From Brevibacillus_D fluminis_A (GTDB lineage: Bacteria > Bacillota > Bacilli > Brevibacillales > Brevibacillaceae), in assembly GCF_052072235.1 (NCBI RefSeq), contig NZ_CM125436.1, positions 1 through 64,000 of the forward strand: 64,000 nt of DNA. The letters are read 5' to 3'. Below, one piece after another: positions 21,605 to 29,994 of the stretch. Made by a program: the position numbers and the translations under genes. The notes under the pieces are model-generated. The model was not told the DNA's origin. It ran no database searches and saw nothing but the letters and a program-made list of their open reading frames with translations. Position 1 is the first letter of the stretch, and every line of letters begins with the position of its first letter.

Positions 21605-22915
21605 GTGATGTCCAGATGGAAAAACAAAATCGGAAAAGCGGTTCTTGCTGTCGCATTTCTCACCACGACAATGGTAGCGGGTACTGCAACGACAGCGAGT
21701 GCCGCTGTACCGCAGGCAAACCTCGATCTAGCGGTGAAATCGGCAATTTTGGTGGAAGCCTCCACAGGGAAAATCCTGTATCAAAATAACCCCGATGTTC
21801 CATTGCCACCGGCCAGTATGACCAAGATGATGACCGAATACCTCGTAATGGAAGCCATTAAGGAAAACAAAATCAAGTGGGACCAAAAAGTAAAAGTATC
21901 TGATTACGCCTTTTACATTGCAAAAAAATCGGATTCCTCCGGCGTTTATCTGAATAGCGGCGAGGAATTTACGGTAGGCGATCTGTATCAGGCGATGGCG
22001 ATCGTATCAGCGAATGATGCAACCGTCCTGCTGGCGGAAACCGTCGGCGGAAGCGAACCGAACTTCGTCGTAGAGATGAACAAAAAAGCGCAAGAATTGG
22101 GCATGAAAAATACGCACTTCCTGACATCGTCGGGACTGCCGGCATCCGAATTGGGTCCATACGCACCGGCGGATACGTCCAACGACAACGTCATGACCGC
22201 ACGCGACGCAGCCATTTTGGCGCGAGCGCTGATTCGCGATTATCCGGATGCACTGAAATATTCGCAAATTCCGCGGTTGACGTTCCGTCCAGGGCAAAAA
22301 AACGAGTTGAAAAAAGCCAACTACAACTGGATGCTGAAAGGTTTGCCTGCTGAATATCCAGGGGCAGACGGTCTGAAAACAGGTTCGACGGAGCAGGCGA
22401 AATATTGCTTCACAGGCACCGCACAGCGCGATGGCATGCGTTTGATCAGCGTCGTAATGGGTGCTGAAACAGAGATGAAGCGTTTTGCGGAAACCAAAAA
22501 GCTGTTCGATTACGGCTTCAGCAATTTTAAGCTGACCAAAAAGCAAGCAGCGAACACACCGGTAGCGGGCTTCGAATCGGTTCCTGTGAAAAAAGGCGTT
22601 GAACTGAATGTTCCGGCTGTACCGGCAAGCGATGTGACGGTATTGACCAAAGTAGGCGAAGAAGGGCAATTCAAACCGAAAGTAACCGTTCAGGATCTGA
22701 CAGCGCCGGTGAAAAAAGGACAAGTCATCGGAAAAGTCATGTATCAGGCGGCAGACGCGGTTGAGGCTGATTACTTGCAGCCTGCCGATTTCCAAAAGGG
22801 CGGCATTGATTTGGTTGCCGCAAACGATGTGGAAGAAGCAAGCTGGATCAGACTGTTCTTCCGCAGCATCGGTACGTTCTTCAGCAACTTGTTCAGCAGC
22901 ATCATCGGCAAATAA
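21605..22915 (+). CDS. dacA: D-alanyl-D-alanine carboxypeptidase (PBP5 type)
   Basis: Trims the terminal D-Ala from peptidoglycan stem peptides at the outer membrane face. The 436-residue product has a signal peptide (KAVLAVAFLTTTMVAGTATTASAA). It carries the three serine-peptidase motifs: SMTK near residue 75, SAN (IVSANDAT) near 137 and KTG (GLKTGSTEQ) near 260. A C-terminal beta domain and a terminal amphipathic helix (WIRLFFRSIGTFFSNLFSSI) would anchor it to the membrane. The start is GTG 21605 or ATG 21608, both after GGGAGAG. The position after guaB matches B. subtilis dacA. Confidence 0.95.
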   Translation: MMSRWKNKIGKAVLAVAFLTTTMVAGTATTASAAVPQANLDLAVKSAILVEASTGKILYQNNPDVPLPPASMTKMMTEYLVMEAIKENKIKWDQKVKVSDYAFYIAKKSDSSGVYLNSGEEFTVGDLYQAMAIVSANDATVLLAETVGGSEPNFVVEMNKKAQELGMKNTHFLTSSGLPASELGPYAPADTSNDNVMTARDAAILARALIRDYPDALKYSQIPRLTFRPGQKNELKKANYNWMLKGLPAEYPGADGLKTGSTEQAKYCFTGTAQRDGMRLISVVMGAETEMKRFAETKKLFDYGFSNFKLTKKQAANTPVAGFESVPVKKGVELNVPAVPASDVTVLTKVGEEGQFKPKVTVQDLTAPVKKGQVIGKVMYQAADAVEADYLQPADFQKGGIDLVAANDVEEASWIRLFFRSIGTFFSNLFSSIIGK

Positions 22916-22960
22916 CCAGCAACAAAAAAAGTGAATAAAAACTAACTCAAGGTTGTTTTA

Positions 22961-23013
22961 ATTCCCCAGTATAATGGTTGCCTTTTAAAGGCGACTCAGT
23001 TACAATGGGGAAT
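22961..23013 (+). promoter_or_regulatory. Nested hairpin in the pdxS leader
   Basis: The outer arms ATTCCCCA (22961-22968) and TGGGGAAT (23006-23013) enclose an inner palindrome GCCTTTTAAAGGC (22980-22992). No T run follows. A TATAAT lies at 22970-22975, so the outer arms flank a possible minus-10. It may be an operator or an RNA leader structure. Confidence 0.45.
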
Positions 23014-23076
23014 ATGGAACAGCCTTATTCAGCATTCACTTAAAAAATCGTCATAATTGTGGGAGGCTTGTGAAAA

Positions 23077-23961
23077 ATGGTAGAAGTAGGAACATCTCGT
23101 GTAAAGCGCGGTATGGCTGAAATGCAAAAAGGCGGCGTCATCATGGACGTTGTCAATGCTGAGCAAGCGAAAATCGCCGAAGCGGCAGGAGCGGTAGCAG
23201 TTATGGCGCTTGAGCGCGTACCATCCGATATTCGCGCTGCAGGCGGCGTAGCACGCATGGCGGATCTCTCCATCGTGGAAGAGGTACTGGGTGCGGTTTC
23301 GATCCCGGTTATGGCAAAAGCACGCATTGGTCACTACGTAGAAGCACGTGTCCTCGAATCTTTGGGCGTTGACTACCTGGATGAGAGCGAAGTTCTTACA
23401 CCAGCGGACGAAGTGTTCCACATCAACAAAAAAGAATTCACCGTTCCATTTGTCTGTGGAGCGCGCGATTTGGGCGAAGCGCTGCGTCGTATCGGAGAAG
23501 GTGCCTCCATGATCCGTACAAAAGGCGAGCCGGGAACAGGCAACATTGTGGAAGCCGTTCGCCATATGCGTACCATGCAGTCCCAAATTCGCAAAGTTCA
23601 AAACATGTCCTACGAAGAATTGATGGCGGAGGCAAAAAATCTGGGAGCTCCTTACGATCTGCTTGAGTACGTTCACAAAAACGGCAAGCTGCCAGTGGTT
23701 AACTTTGCAGCGGGCGGTGTAGCGACTCCTTCTGACGCTGCATTGATGATGCACCTTGGCTCTGACGGCGTTTTCGTTGGCTCCGGTATCTTCAAATCGG
23801 AAAACCCTGAAAAATTCGCCCGTGCCATTGTAGAAGCAACCACCCACTATACTGATTATGAATTGATCGCTCGCGTTTCCAAAGGTTTGGGTACAGCGAT
23901 GACAGGCATTGAAATCTCCAAAATCCGTGAAGCTGACCGCATGCAAGAGCGTGGTTGGTAA
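23077..23961 (+). CDS. pdxS: Pyridoxal 5'-phosphate synthase, PdxS subunit
   Basis: The synthase barrel that builds pyridoxal phosphate from ribose 5-phosphate, glyceraldehyde 3-phosphate and ammonia, working with PdxT. The 294-residue product is highly conserved. It carries the Schiff-base lysine in VMAKARIGH and the second lysine in RTKGEPGTGN. The phosphate site is VNFAAGGVATPSDAA and FVGSGIFKSENP. Start ATG 23077 follows TGGGAGG. pdxT begins 15 nt after the stop, so the two form an operon. Confidence 0.98.
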   Translation: MVEVGTSRVKRGMAEMQKGGVIMDVVNAEQAKIAEAAGAVAVMALERVPSDIRAAGGVARMADLSIVEEVLGAVSIPVMAKARIGHYVEARVLESLGVDYLDESEVLTPADEVFHINKKEFTVPFVCGARDLGEALRRIGEGASMIRTKGEPGTGNIVEAVRHMRTMQSQIRKVQNMSYEELMAEAKNLGAPYDLLEYVHKNGKLPVVNFAAGGVATPSDAALMMHLGSDGVFVGSGIFKSENPEKFARAIVEATTHYTDYELIARVSKGLGTAMTGIEISKIREADRMQERGW

Positions 23962-23976
23962 AAAGGTGAGGTAATC

Positions 23977-24567
23977 ATGAAAATTGGTGTACTTGCCTTA
24001 CAGGGGGCTGTAGCCGAGCATATCCGCATGCTGGAGGAAGCGGGTGCTACCGCTGTTGCAGTCAAAAAAGTGGAGGAACTCGATGAACTCGACGGCTTGG
24101 TCATTCCAGGCGGCGAAAGCACCACGATCGGCAAGCTGATGAACAAGTATGGCTTCATCGAGAAGCTGCGGGAATTTGGCCAAGCCAAAAAACCGATGTT
24201 CGGAACTTGTGCAGGGGCTATTGTGCTGGCAACCCGCATCAACGGTCAGGACGATGTACACCTTGGCTTGATGGATATGAAGGTAGACCGCAACTCGTTT
24301 GGTCGCCAGAAGGACAGCTTCGAGGTAACATTGCCGATCGCAGGCGTGGCAGCCGATTATCCAGCCGTTTTCATCCGCGCTCCGCATATCATGGAAGTTG
24401 GAGCAGGCAGTGAAGTGCTGTCCAAGTTCGAGGATCGAATCGTTGCGGCTCGCCAAGGTCACTACCTGGCAGCATCGTTTCATCCCGAGCTGACGGAAGA
24501 TATTCGCCTGCATCAATACTTTTTGGCAATGGTAAAAGAATATCGTGGAGAAAAAGCATCCGTTTAG
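23977..24567 (+). CDS. pdxT: Pyridoxal 5'-phosphate synthase glutaminase PdxT
   Basis: Class I glutaminase that frees ammonia from glutamine and passes it to PdxS. The 196-residue protein shows GVLALQGAVAEH at the start, the oxyanion-strand PGGESTTIGKL, the nucleophile cysteine in FGTCAGAI, and the catalytic His-Glu pair in SFHPELTED. Start ATG 23977 follows AAAAGGTGAGG. The stop codon lies within the terminator hairpin. Confidence 0.97.
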   Translation: MKIGVLALQGAVAEHIRMLEEAGATAVAVKKVEELDELDGLVIPGGESTTIGKLMNKYGFIEKLREFGQAKKPMFGTCAGAIVLATRINGQDDVHLGLMDMKVDRNSFGRQKDSFEVTLPIAGVAADYPAVFIRAPHIMEVGAGSEVLSKFEDRIVAARQGHYLAASFHPELTEDIRLHQYFLAMVKEYRGEKASV

Positions 24568-24586
24568 GGTGCTTTTTCTCTGTGCT
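24548..24586 (+). terminator. pdxST terminator overlapping the pdxT end
   Basis: GAGAAAAAGCATCC (24548-24561) pairs with GGGTGCTTTTTCTC (24567-24580) around the pdxT stop codon. The long A/T part of the stem makes it a possible bidirectional terminator. Confidence 0.85.
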
Positions 24587-24640
24587 GTCCTTTACATATG
24601 TATAGTTTTTGTAGTACATTTGAAAAATAAAGGAAGAACA

Positions 24641-24910
24641 TATAATCGCTTAATACGCTGACGGGAAGTAGTAATCTGAGGTTTTTCGTTCAGGTGCAGA
24701 GAGTCGATGGCAGGTGCGAATCGATCCAACGAGCAGATGAATCCATCCCGGAGTGACATAGGAAGACTAGGTCCGGTATTTGTACCGTTATCACGTGTAA
24801 AGTGGGCGCTTGGCGTACCGAAATAACGGTACTCTTTGTGTCAACAAGGGTGGCAACGCGGGTGATAGCACTCGTCCCTTACGTGAGGGGATGGGTGTTT
24901 TTATTTTTGT
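24641..24910 (+). promoter_or_regulatory. Serine T-box leader of serS
   Basis: A tRNA-sensing leader. A TATAAT at 24641-24646 with TTGAAA 15 nt upstream may be the promoter. Stem I has the AGAGAG bulge region and GGCAGGTG loop. The specifier context GAA-TCC-ATCCCGGAG places TCC (24742-24744), a serine codon. The conserved T-box AAGGGTGGCAACGCGGG is at 24846-24862. The competing terminator pairs CACTCGTCCCT (from 24869) with AGGGGATGGGTG, followed by a T run. Uncharged tRNA-Ser would favour antitermination and raise serS expression. Confidence 0.93.
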
Positions 24911-24937
24911 CTATCAGTAATAATGGAGGGATCGCTG

Positions 24938-26230
24938 ATGTTGGATGTAAAGATTTTGCGTACTGATCTGGAGGGTGTGAAGCAGCGTCTCGCACACCGT
25001 AATGAGGATATTTCCGCATTGGATCACTTCGCATCGACGGATGAGCGCAGACGCCTCGTCATTCAAGAAGCAGAAGCACTGAAGAATAAACGGAACACCG
25101 TATCGGATCAAGTCGCAGCATTGAAGCGCAACAAAGAGAACGCTGACCATCTGATTGCCGAAATGAAAGAAGTGAACGATCGGATCAAGGTGTTGGATGA
25201 GGAGCTTCGCCAGCTCGACGAGCAGCTCGACGAGATTTTGCTTTCCCTGCCGAACTTGCCGCATGAAAGCACACCGATCGGAACAAGTGAAGACGATAAC
25301 GTATTGTTCCGCACGTGGAGCGAGCCAAGCAGCTTTGATTTCACTCCGAAACCTCACTGGGAGCTGGCAGCCGACCTCGGCATTCTCGATTTCGAAGCGG
25401 CGGCAAAAGTAACGGGAAGCCGTTTTGTGTTCTACAAGGGACTGGGCGCACGTCTGGAGCGCGCTTTGATGAACCTGATGCTTGATCTGCATGTGACCGA
25501 GCACGGGTACGAAGAGATTTTGCCGCCGTACATGGTCAACCGCGCCAGCATGACCGGAACGGGGCAGCTGCCTAAATTCGAAGAGGATTTGTTCAAACTG
25601 GAAGGCGTCGATTACTTCCTGATCCCAACCGCTGAGGTGCCGGTAACGAACATGCATCGCGATGAGATCATCGATGTGAACCAGTTGCCGCTGTACTATG
25701 CGGCTTACAGCGCATGTTTCCGTTCGGAGGCAGGATCTGCTGGCCGTGACACGCGCGGCTTGATCCGCCAGCACCAGTTCAACAAAGTGGAGCTGGTCAA
25801 GTTCGTGAAGCCGGAAGACTCGTATGATGAGCTGGAGAAACTGGTGAATAACGCTGAAAAAGTGTTGCAGCTGCTCAAGCTCCCATACCGTGTCATGAGC
25901 ATGTGCACCGGCGACCTGGGCTTCCATGCGGCGAAGAAATATGACATCGAAGTATGGATTCCAAGCTCGGAAACGTATCGGGAGATTTCGTCGTGCTCCA
26001 ACTTTGAAGATTTCCAGGCGCGCCGTGCCAACATCCGTTTCCGCCGTGACAGCAAAAACAAACCGGAATTCGTGCATACGCTGAATGGCTCCGGCTTGGC
26101 GATCGGCCGAACAGTTGCAGCGATCTTGGAAAATTATCAGCAAGCGGACGGAACCATTGTCATTCCGGAAGTATTGCGCGGATACATGGGCGGGTTGGAA
26201 AAAATCACGCCAAAAGCGCCAAAACAATAA
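24938..26230 (+). CDS. serS: Seryl-tRNA synthetase
   Basis: Class II synthetase charging tRNA-Ser with serine. The 430-residue product has an N-terminal coiled-coil arm (about residues 25-110, with RLVIQEAEALKNKRNTVSDQ) that reads the tRNA long variable arm. It also has motif 2 (CFRSEAGSAGRDTRGLIRQH) and motif 3 (GSGLAIGRTVAAILEN). A frame also opens at ATG 24923, but that codon overlaps the ribosome binding site GGAGGG. ATG 24938 gives the family start MLDVKILR. It is controlled by the T-box leader. Confidence 0.98.
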   Translation: MLDVKILRTDLEGVKQRLAHRNEDISALDHFASTDERRRLVIQEAEALKNKRNTVSDQVAALKRNKENADHLIAEMKEVNDRIKVLDEELRQLDEQLDEILLSLPNLPHESTPIGTSEDDNVLFRTWSEPSSFDFTPKPHWELAADLGILDFEAAAKVTGSRFVFYKGLGARLERALMNLMLDLHVTEHGYEEILPPYMVNRASMTGTGQLPKFEEDLFKLEGVDYFLIPTAEVPVTNMHRDEIIDVNQLPLYYAAYSACFRSEAGSAGRDTRGLIRQHQFNKVELVKFVKPEDSYDELEKLVNNAEKVLQLLKLPYRVMSMCTGDLGFHAAKKYDIEVWIPSSETYREISSCSNFEDFQARRANIRFRRDSKNKPEFVHTLNGSGLAIGRTVAAILENYQQADGTIVIPEVLRGYMGGLEKITPKAPKQ

Positions 26231-26250
26231 ATAAACCGTTTTGAGAACAG

Positions 26251-26280
26251 CAGCCCTTCTTGATGGAGGGCTGTTTCTTA
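26251..26280 (+). terminator. serS terminator
   Basis: CAGCCCT (26251-26257) pairs with AGGGCTG (26267-26273), followed by TTTCTTATT. Confidence 0.85.
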
Positions 26281-26343
26281 TTGGGCAAGAGTAAGAGCAG
26301 GAATACGCGAAAAAAAGACTGGGAATTAATTTTCCAAATTGTG

Positions 26344-26575
26344 TTGCAAAACAAAGAAATACTGTTATATAATAAGTACCAACACAGAAGTATGTATTAC
26401 TACAGTCTGTATTATAACAAAAAACAGACTGAAAAAAGATAAAAATAGGTGGGTGTGGAGAGAGGAGTGTGAATCTTTCCTTTTTTTAAAACCGATCTGT
26501 ACTATAATAATTTGGTTATTTTGATTGTGAAACATAACAGAGAGGGAAACATATGGTGAAGGGGAGCATTTGACC
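26344..26575 (+). promoter_or_regulatory. AT-rich upstream region of aceB
   Basis: This gene-free stretch is very AT-rich. TTGCAA (26344-26349) and TATAAT (26368-26373) with an 18-nt spacer form a credible promoter. A hairpin CAGTCTG/CAGACTG lies shortly after, and a second TATAAT is at 26503-26508. The long leader leaves room for catabolite control, but I found no convincing cre site. Confidence 0.5.
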
Positions 26576-28183
26576 ATGGTTACAAAAGCTCATTCATTCC
26601 CGGCTGGCGTTGAGGTGACGGGAACTGTTACACCGGAATTTGCTGAAATCCTTACGCCACAGGCGATGCAATTCGTGACGAAGCTTGCGCGTGAGTTTGC
26701 CCCGACACGGGAAAGCTTGCTGGCAAGACGAGTGGAGCGCCAAAAAGAGATCGATGCGGGAAAGCTGCCGGATTTTTTGCCTGAGACAGAGGCGATTCGC
26801 AACGGTGACTGGACCATCGATCCGATCCCGGACGATTTAAAAGACCGCCGCGTAGAAATTACAGGACCCGCCGGGGACCGCAAGATGGTGATCAATGCGT
26901 TCAACTCCGGCGCCAAAATGTTCATGGCTGATTTTGAAGACGCCAACTCGCCAACCTGGGAAAATACGATCCAGGGTCAAATCAATATGCGGGATGCGGT
27001 AAACAAAACGATCAGCTTTATCAGCCCGGAAGGTAAATCATACGCGCTGAAGGAGCAGACTGCCACACTGATCGTTCGCCCGCGCGGATGGCACATGATT
27101 GAGAAGCACGTCTTGATCGATGGCCAGCCGATTTCCGCCAGTTTGTTTGATTTTGGACTGTTCTTCTTCCATAATGCGCGTGTTTTGCTGGAGAAAGGGT
27201 CCGGACCTTATTTTTATTTGCCGAAGCTCGAGAGCCATCTGGAAGCGCGTTTATGGAATGACGTATTCGTATTCGCGCAGGAGGAACTGGGCATCCCTCG
27301 CGGCAGCATCAAGGCGACGGTTTTGATTGAAACCATCCTCGCAACCTTTGAAATGGATGAAATTTTATATGAGCTGCGTGAGCATAGCGCAGGGCTCAAT
27401 TGCGGCCGATGGGATTATATTTTTAGCTACATTAAAAAGCTGCGCAACCAGCCGCATGTGATTTTGCCTGATCGCGCTGTCGTTTCCATGACGGTACCGT
27501 TCATGCGGGCATACACGCAGGCTGCCATCAAGACGTGCCACAGGCGGAATGCACCGTCGATCGGCGGGATGGCTGCGCAAATTCCTGTTCGCAACAATCC
27601 GGAAGCCAACGAAGAAGCGATGAGCAAAGTGAAGGCGGATAAAGAGCGGGAAGCGCGTGATGGCCACGATGGCACATGGGTTGCGCATCCGGGCTTGGTG
27701 CCGGTCGCGATGGAGGTGTTCAATCGAATCATGCCGACCCCTAACCAGATTGACAACAAACGCAGCGATGTCCAGGTGACTGCAGAGGAGCTTCTGGCTG
27801 TTCCAGAGGGGCAGATTACAGAAGCGGGATTGCGCACCAATATCAGCGTGGGCGTTCAATATATTGAAGCATGGCTCCGGGGTTTCGGTGCCGTCCCCAT
27901 CAACAATCTGATGGAAGATGCGGCAACAGCCGAAATTTCCCGAGCGCAAGTCTGGCAATGGATTCGCCATCCGAAAGGCGTGCTGGCAGACGGGCGCAAA
28001 GTCACGATCGACCTCGTCCGACGGTATCTCGCAGAGGAGCTGGCCATCATCAGGCAAGCGATTGGGGAGGCTGCATACACCTCCGGCAAATTTAAAGAAG
28101 CAAGCAAGCTGTTTGAGGAACTCGCCATTTCCAAGCAATTTGAAGAGTTCCTGACAACCCCGGGTTATCACCTTTTAACATAA
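26576..28183 (+). CDS. aceB: Malate synthase A
   Basis: Condenses glyoxylate with acetyl-CoA to malate, the second step of the glyoxylate shunt. The 535-residue product matches the A-type family. It has ADFEDANSPTWENTIQGQ (metal and substrate site), LIVRPRGWHM, VLIETILATFEMDEIL, SAGLNCGRWDYIFSYIKK, and near the C-terminus VWQWIRHPKGVLADGRKV. ATG 26576 follows AAGGGGAG at 9 nt, so it is preferred to the TTG two codons upstream. aceA starts 20 nt after the stop, giving an aceB-aceA operon. Confidence 0.96.
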   Translation: MVTKAHSFPAGVEVTGTVTPEFAEILTPQAMQFVTKLAREFAPTRESLLARRVERQKEIDAGKLPDFLPETEAIRNGDWTIDPIPDDLKDRRVEITGPAGDRKMVINAFNSGAKMFMADFEDANSPTWENTIQGQINMRDAVNKTISFISPEGKSYALKEQTATLIVRPRGWHMIEKHVLIDGQPISASLFDFGLFFFHNARVLLEKGSGPYFYLPKLESHLEARLWNDVFVFAQEELGIPRGSIKATVLIETILATFEMDEILYELREHSAGLNCGRWDYIFSYIKKLRNQPHVILPDRAVVSMTVPFMRAYTQAAIKTCHRRNAPSIGGMAAQIPVRNNPEANEEAMSKVKADKEREARDGHDGTWVAHPGLVPVAMEVFNRIMPTPNQIDNKRSDVQVTAEELLAVPEGQITEAGLRTNISVGVQYIEAWLRGFGAVPINNLMEDAATAEISRAQVWQWIRHPKGVLADGRKVTIDLVRRYLAEELAIIRQAIGEAAYTSGKFKEASKLFEELAISKQFEEFLTTPGYHLLT

Positions 28184-28203
28184 AAAAAGTGGAGAGGACT
28201 GAC

Positions 28204-29490
28204 ATGAAAATGAGTAAAAGAGAAGATGTATTACTGGTAGAGGCAAGCTGGAAAGATGATCGCTGGAAAGGGATCGAGCGTCCTTATTCCGCTGAAGACG
28301 TCGTTCGTCTGCGCGGTTCGGTTCAAATTGAGCAAACATTGGCACGATTGGGTGCCGAACGTCTGTGGAATCTGCTGCATACGGAGGATTACATCAATGC
28401 GCTGGGCGCACTGACGGGGAACCAGGCGATCCAACAGGTGAAAGCGGGGCTGAAAGCCATTTATTTGAGCGGCTGGCAAGTGGCAGCCGATGCGAATCTG
28501 TCGGGGCAAATGTACCCGGACCAAAGCTTGTATCCGGCTAACTCCGTTCCGCATGTCGTCAAGCGGATCAATCAAGCGCTGCAGCGTGCTGACCAGATCT
28601 CTCACTCGGAAGGCAACGATGATACCTATTGGTTCGCACCGATTGTCGCGGACGCAGAGGCAGGCTTTGGCGGACCGCTGAACGTATTCGAATTGATGAA
28701 ATCGATGATTGAGGCAGGGGCTGCCGGCGTTCACTTTGAAGATCAGCTGGCATCCGAGAAAAAATGCGGCCACATGGGCGGAAAAGTGCTGATCCCGACG
28801 CAAGCTGCTGTTCGCAATCTGGTCTCGGCTCGCCTGGCAGCCGATGTGATGGGCGTGCCGACGCTGATCGTTGCTCGCACGGATGCCAATGGTGCATTCC
28901 TGATTACAAGCGATATTGACGAGCGCGATCGGGAGTTCCTGACAGGGGAGCGTACGTCCGAAGGATTCTTCAGAATGCGCGGTGGGTTGGATGCGGCGAT
29001 TGCGCGCGGTTTGGCTTATGCGCCATATGCCGATCTGATCTGGTGCGAGACCTCTGAGCCAAATATCGAGGAAGCAAGACGTTTTGCGGAAGCGATCCAT
29101 GAGAAATTCCCAGGCAAATTGCTGGCGTACAACTGCTCCCCATCGTTCAACTGGAAAAAGAAACTGGATGATGAAACCATCGCCAAGTTCCAAAGTGAAT
29201 TGGGCGCAATGGGCTATAAATTCCAATTTGTTACGCTGGCAGGCTTCCATGCCCTTAACCATAGCATGTTTGAATTGGCGCGTGGCTACAAGGATCGCGG
29301 CATGGCTGCATACTCCGAATTGCAGCAGGCAGAGTTTGCAAGCGAGGTTCACGGCTATACAGCGACAAGACACCAGCGTGAAGTGGGAACAGGTTATTTC
29401 GATGAGGTAGCGCAAGTGATTACAGGCGGAACTTCGTCCACGACCGCGCTTTCCGGCTCGACAGAGGAAGAACAGTTCTCTCATTCATAA
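28204..29490 (+). CDS. aceA: Isocitrate lyase
   Basis: Cleaves isocitrate to glyoxylate and succinate, the first step of the glyoxylate shunt, which allows growth on acetate or fatty acids. The product is 428 residues. It has the catalytic signature KKCGHMGGKVLIPT with the active-site cysteine. It also has the metal and substrate residues in VADAEAGFGGPLN, VARTDANGAFLI, LAYNCSPSFNWKK, and the lid sequence near QFVTLAGFHALNH. ATG 28204 follows GGAGAGG, so it is preferred to the GTG at 28189. A terminator follows. Confidence 0.96.
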   Translation: MKMSKREDVLLVEASWKDDRWKGIERPYSAEDVVRLRGSVQIEQTLARLGAERLWNLLHTEDYINALGALTGNQAIQQVKAGLKAIYLSGWQVAADANLSGQMYPDQSLYPANSVPHVVKRINQALQRADQISHSEGNDDTYWFAPIVADAEAGFGGPLNVFELMKSMIEAGAAGVHFEDQLASEKKCGHMGGKVLIPTQAAVRNLVSARLAADVMGVPTLIVARTDANGAFLITSDIDERDREFLTGERTSEGFFRMRGGLDAAIARGLAYAPYADLIWCETSEPNIEEARRFAEAIHEKFPGKLLAYNCSPSFNWKKKLDDETIAKFQSELGAMGYKFQFVTLAGFHALNHSMFELARGYKDRGMAAYSELQQAEFASEVHGYTATRHQREVGTGYFDEVAQVITGGTSSTTALSGSTEEEQFSHS

Positions 29491-29500
29491 ACAATTGACA

Positions 29501-29538
29501 CAGGGCATCCGGCTGTTGGGCTGGATGTCCTGTTTTTC
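29501..29538 (+). terminator. aceBA terminator
   Basis: CAGGGCATCC (29501-29510) pairs with GGATGTCCTG (29523-29532), with one G-U pair, followed by TTTTTCCC. Confidence 0.88.
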
Positions 29539-29574
29539 CCTTCAGAGCTGTGGTAAACTAATTGATAACCATAT

Positions 29575-29620
29575 TAGAAAATCTGGCTACGCCAAGCTTT
29601 TTGGCGTAGCCGCGGTTGCA
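29575..29620 (+). repeat. Dispersed hairpin motif, copy 2
   Basis: TTAGAAAATCTGGCTACGCC, AAGCTTTTTGGCGTAGCC and GCGGTTGCA closely match copy 1 at 21424-21468. In this copy the middle forms a strong hairpin, GGCTACGCCAA against TTGGCGTAGCC. It lies past the aceA terminator in a 390-nt gene-free stretch. The flanks TTAGAAAA and GCGGTTG are kept in both copies while the stem bases differ. Confidence 0.65.
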
Positions 29621-29630
29621 CTTATACTGG

Positions 29631-29653
29631 ATAAGAATTTTATAAATTCTTAT
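29631..29653 (+). repeat. Perfect inverted repeat after the hairpin motif
   Basis: ATAAGAATTT (29631-29640) and AAATTCTTAT (29644-29653) form a 10-bp stem with a 3-nt loop. It follows copy 2 as the guaB terminator follows copy 1. The region from 29654 to 29870 holds no gene I can support. Confidence 0.5.
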
Positions 29654-29880
29654 CTGTACAAAAAATGTGGAAAGTTTCTCATTAGGAATAATGATGATTC
29701 TGAAAAATGAGAATAGATGGAAAATGATGCGAGCCCACTGGTTTGCTCGTGAGCATCAACATCACGTTTTACCAAATAAATTCGACAAGATGAGAAATGT
29801 TTTGGCGCGGAATCGCGTATGTATCTATTGGCATACATGTTGCAATAACTTAATTCAAACACTGAAAGGAGGTGAGGACT

Positions 29881-29964
29881 ATGCGTGAAGCTGTACGGTG
29901 GGGGGTGTGCAAATCGGAGAACGTCGTTAGCTTTGAAAAATGGCTGTTTCGAATTCGGGTCTAG
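29881..29964 (+). CDS. Small ORF, 27 codons, unknown
   Basis: A perfect Shine-Dalgarno AAAGGAGGTGA stands a few bases before ATG 29881, which opens 27 codons (MREAVRWGVCKSENVVSFEK to the end FRIRV). The next gene begins 30 nt after its stop with its own AGGAGG. It could be a leader peptide for the downstream dehydrogenase or a stand-alone small protein. No domain or signal peptide is visible. Confidence 0.45.
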   Translation: MREAVRWGVCKSENVVSFEKWLFRIRV

Positions 29965-29994
29965 GTACAAACAATAATTTAGGAGGACGACTGT

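Noticed and set aside
24914..26227. 437-codon minus-strand frame opposite serS
   Set aside because: Mirror of a certain gene; no ribosome binding site or recognised domain.
28231..29484. 417-codon minus-strand frame opposite aceA
   Set aside because: Antisense shadow of isocitrate lyase with no recognisable content.
29495..29710. 71-codon frame through the second hairpin motif
   Set aside because: Spans a terminator tail and two inverted repeats and has no ribosome binding site.
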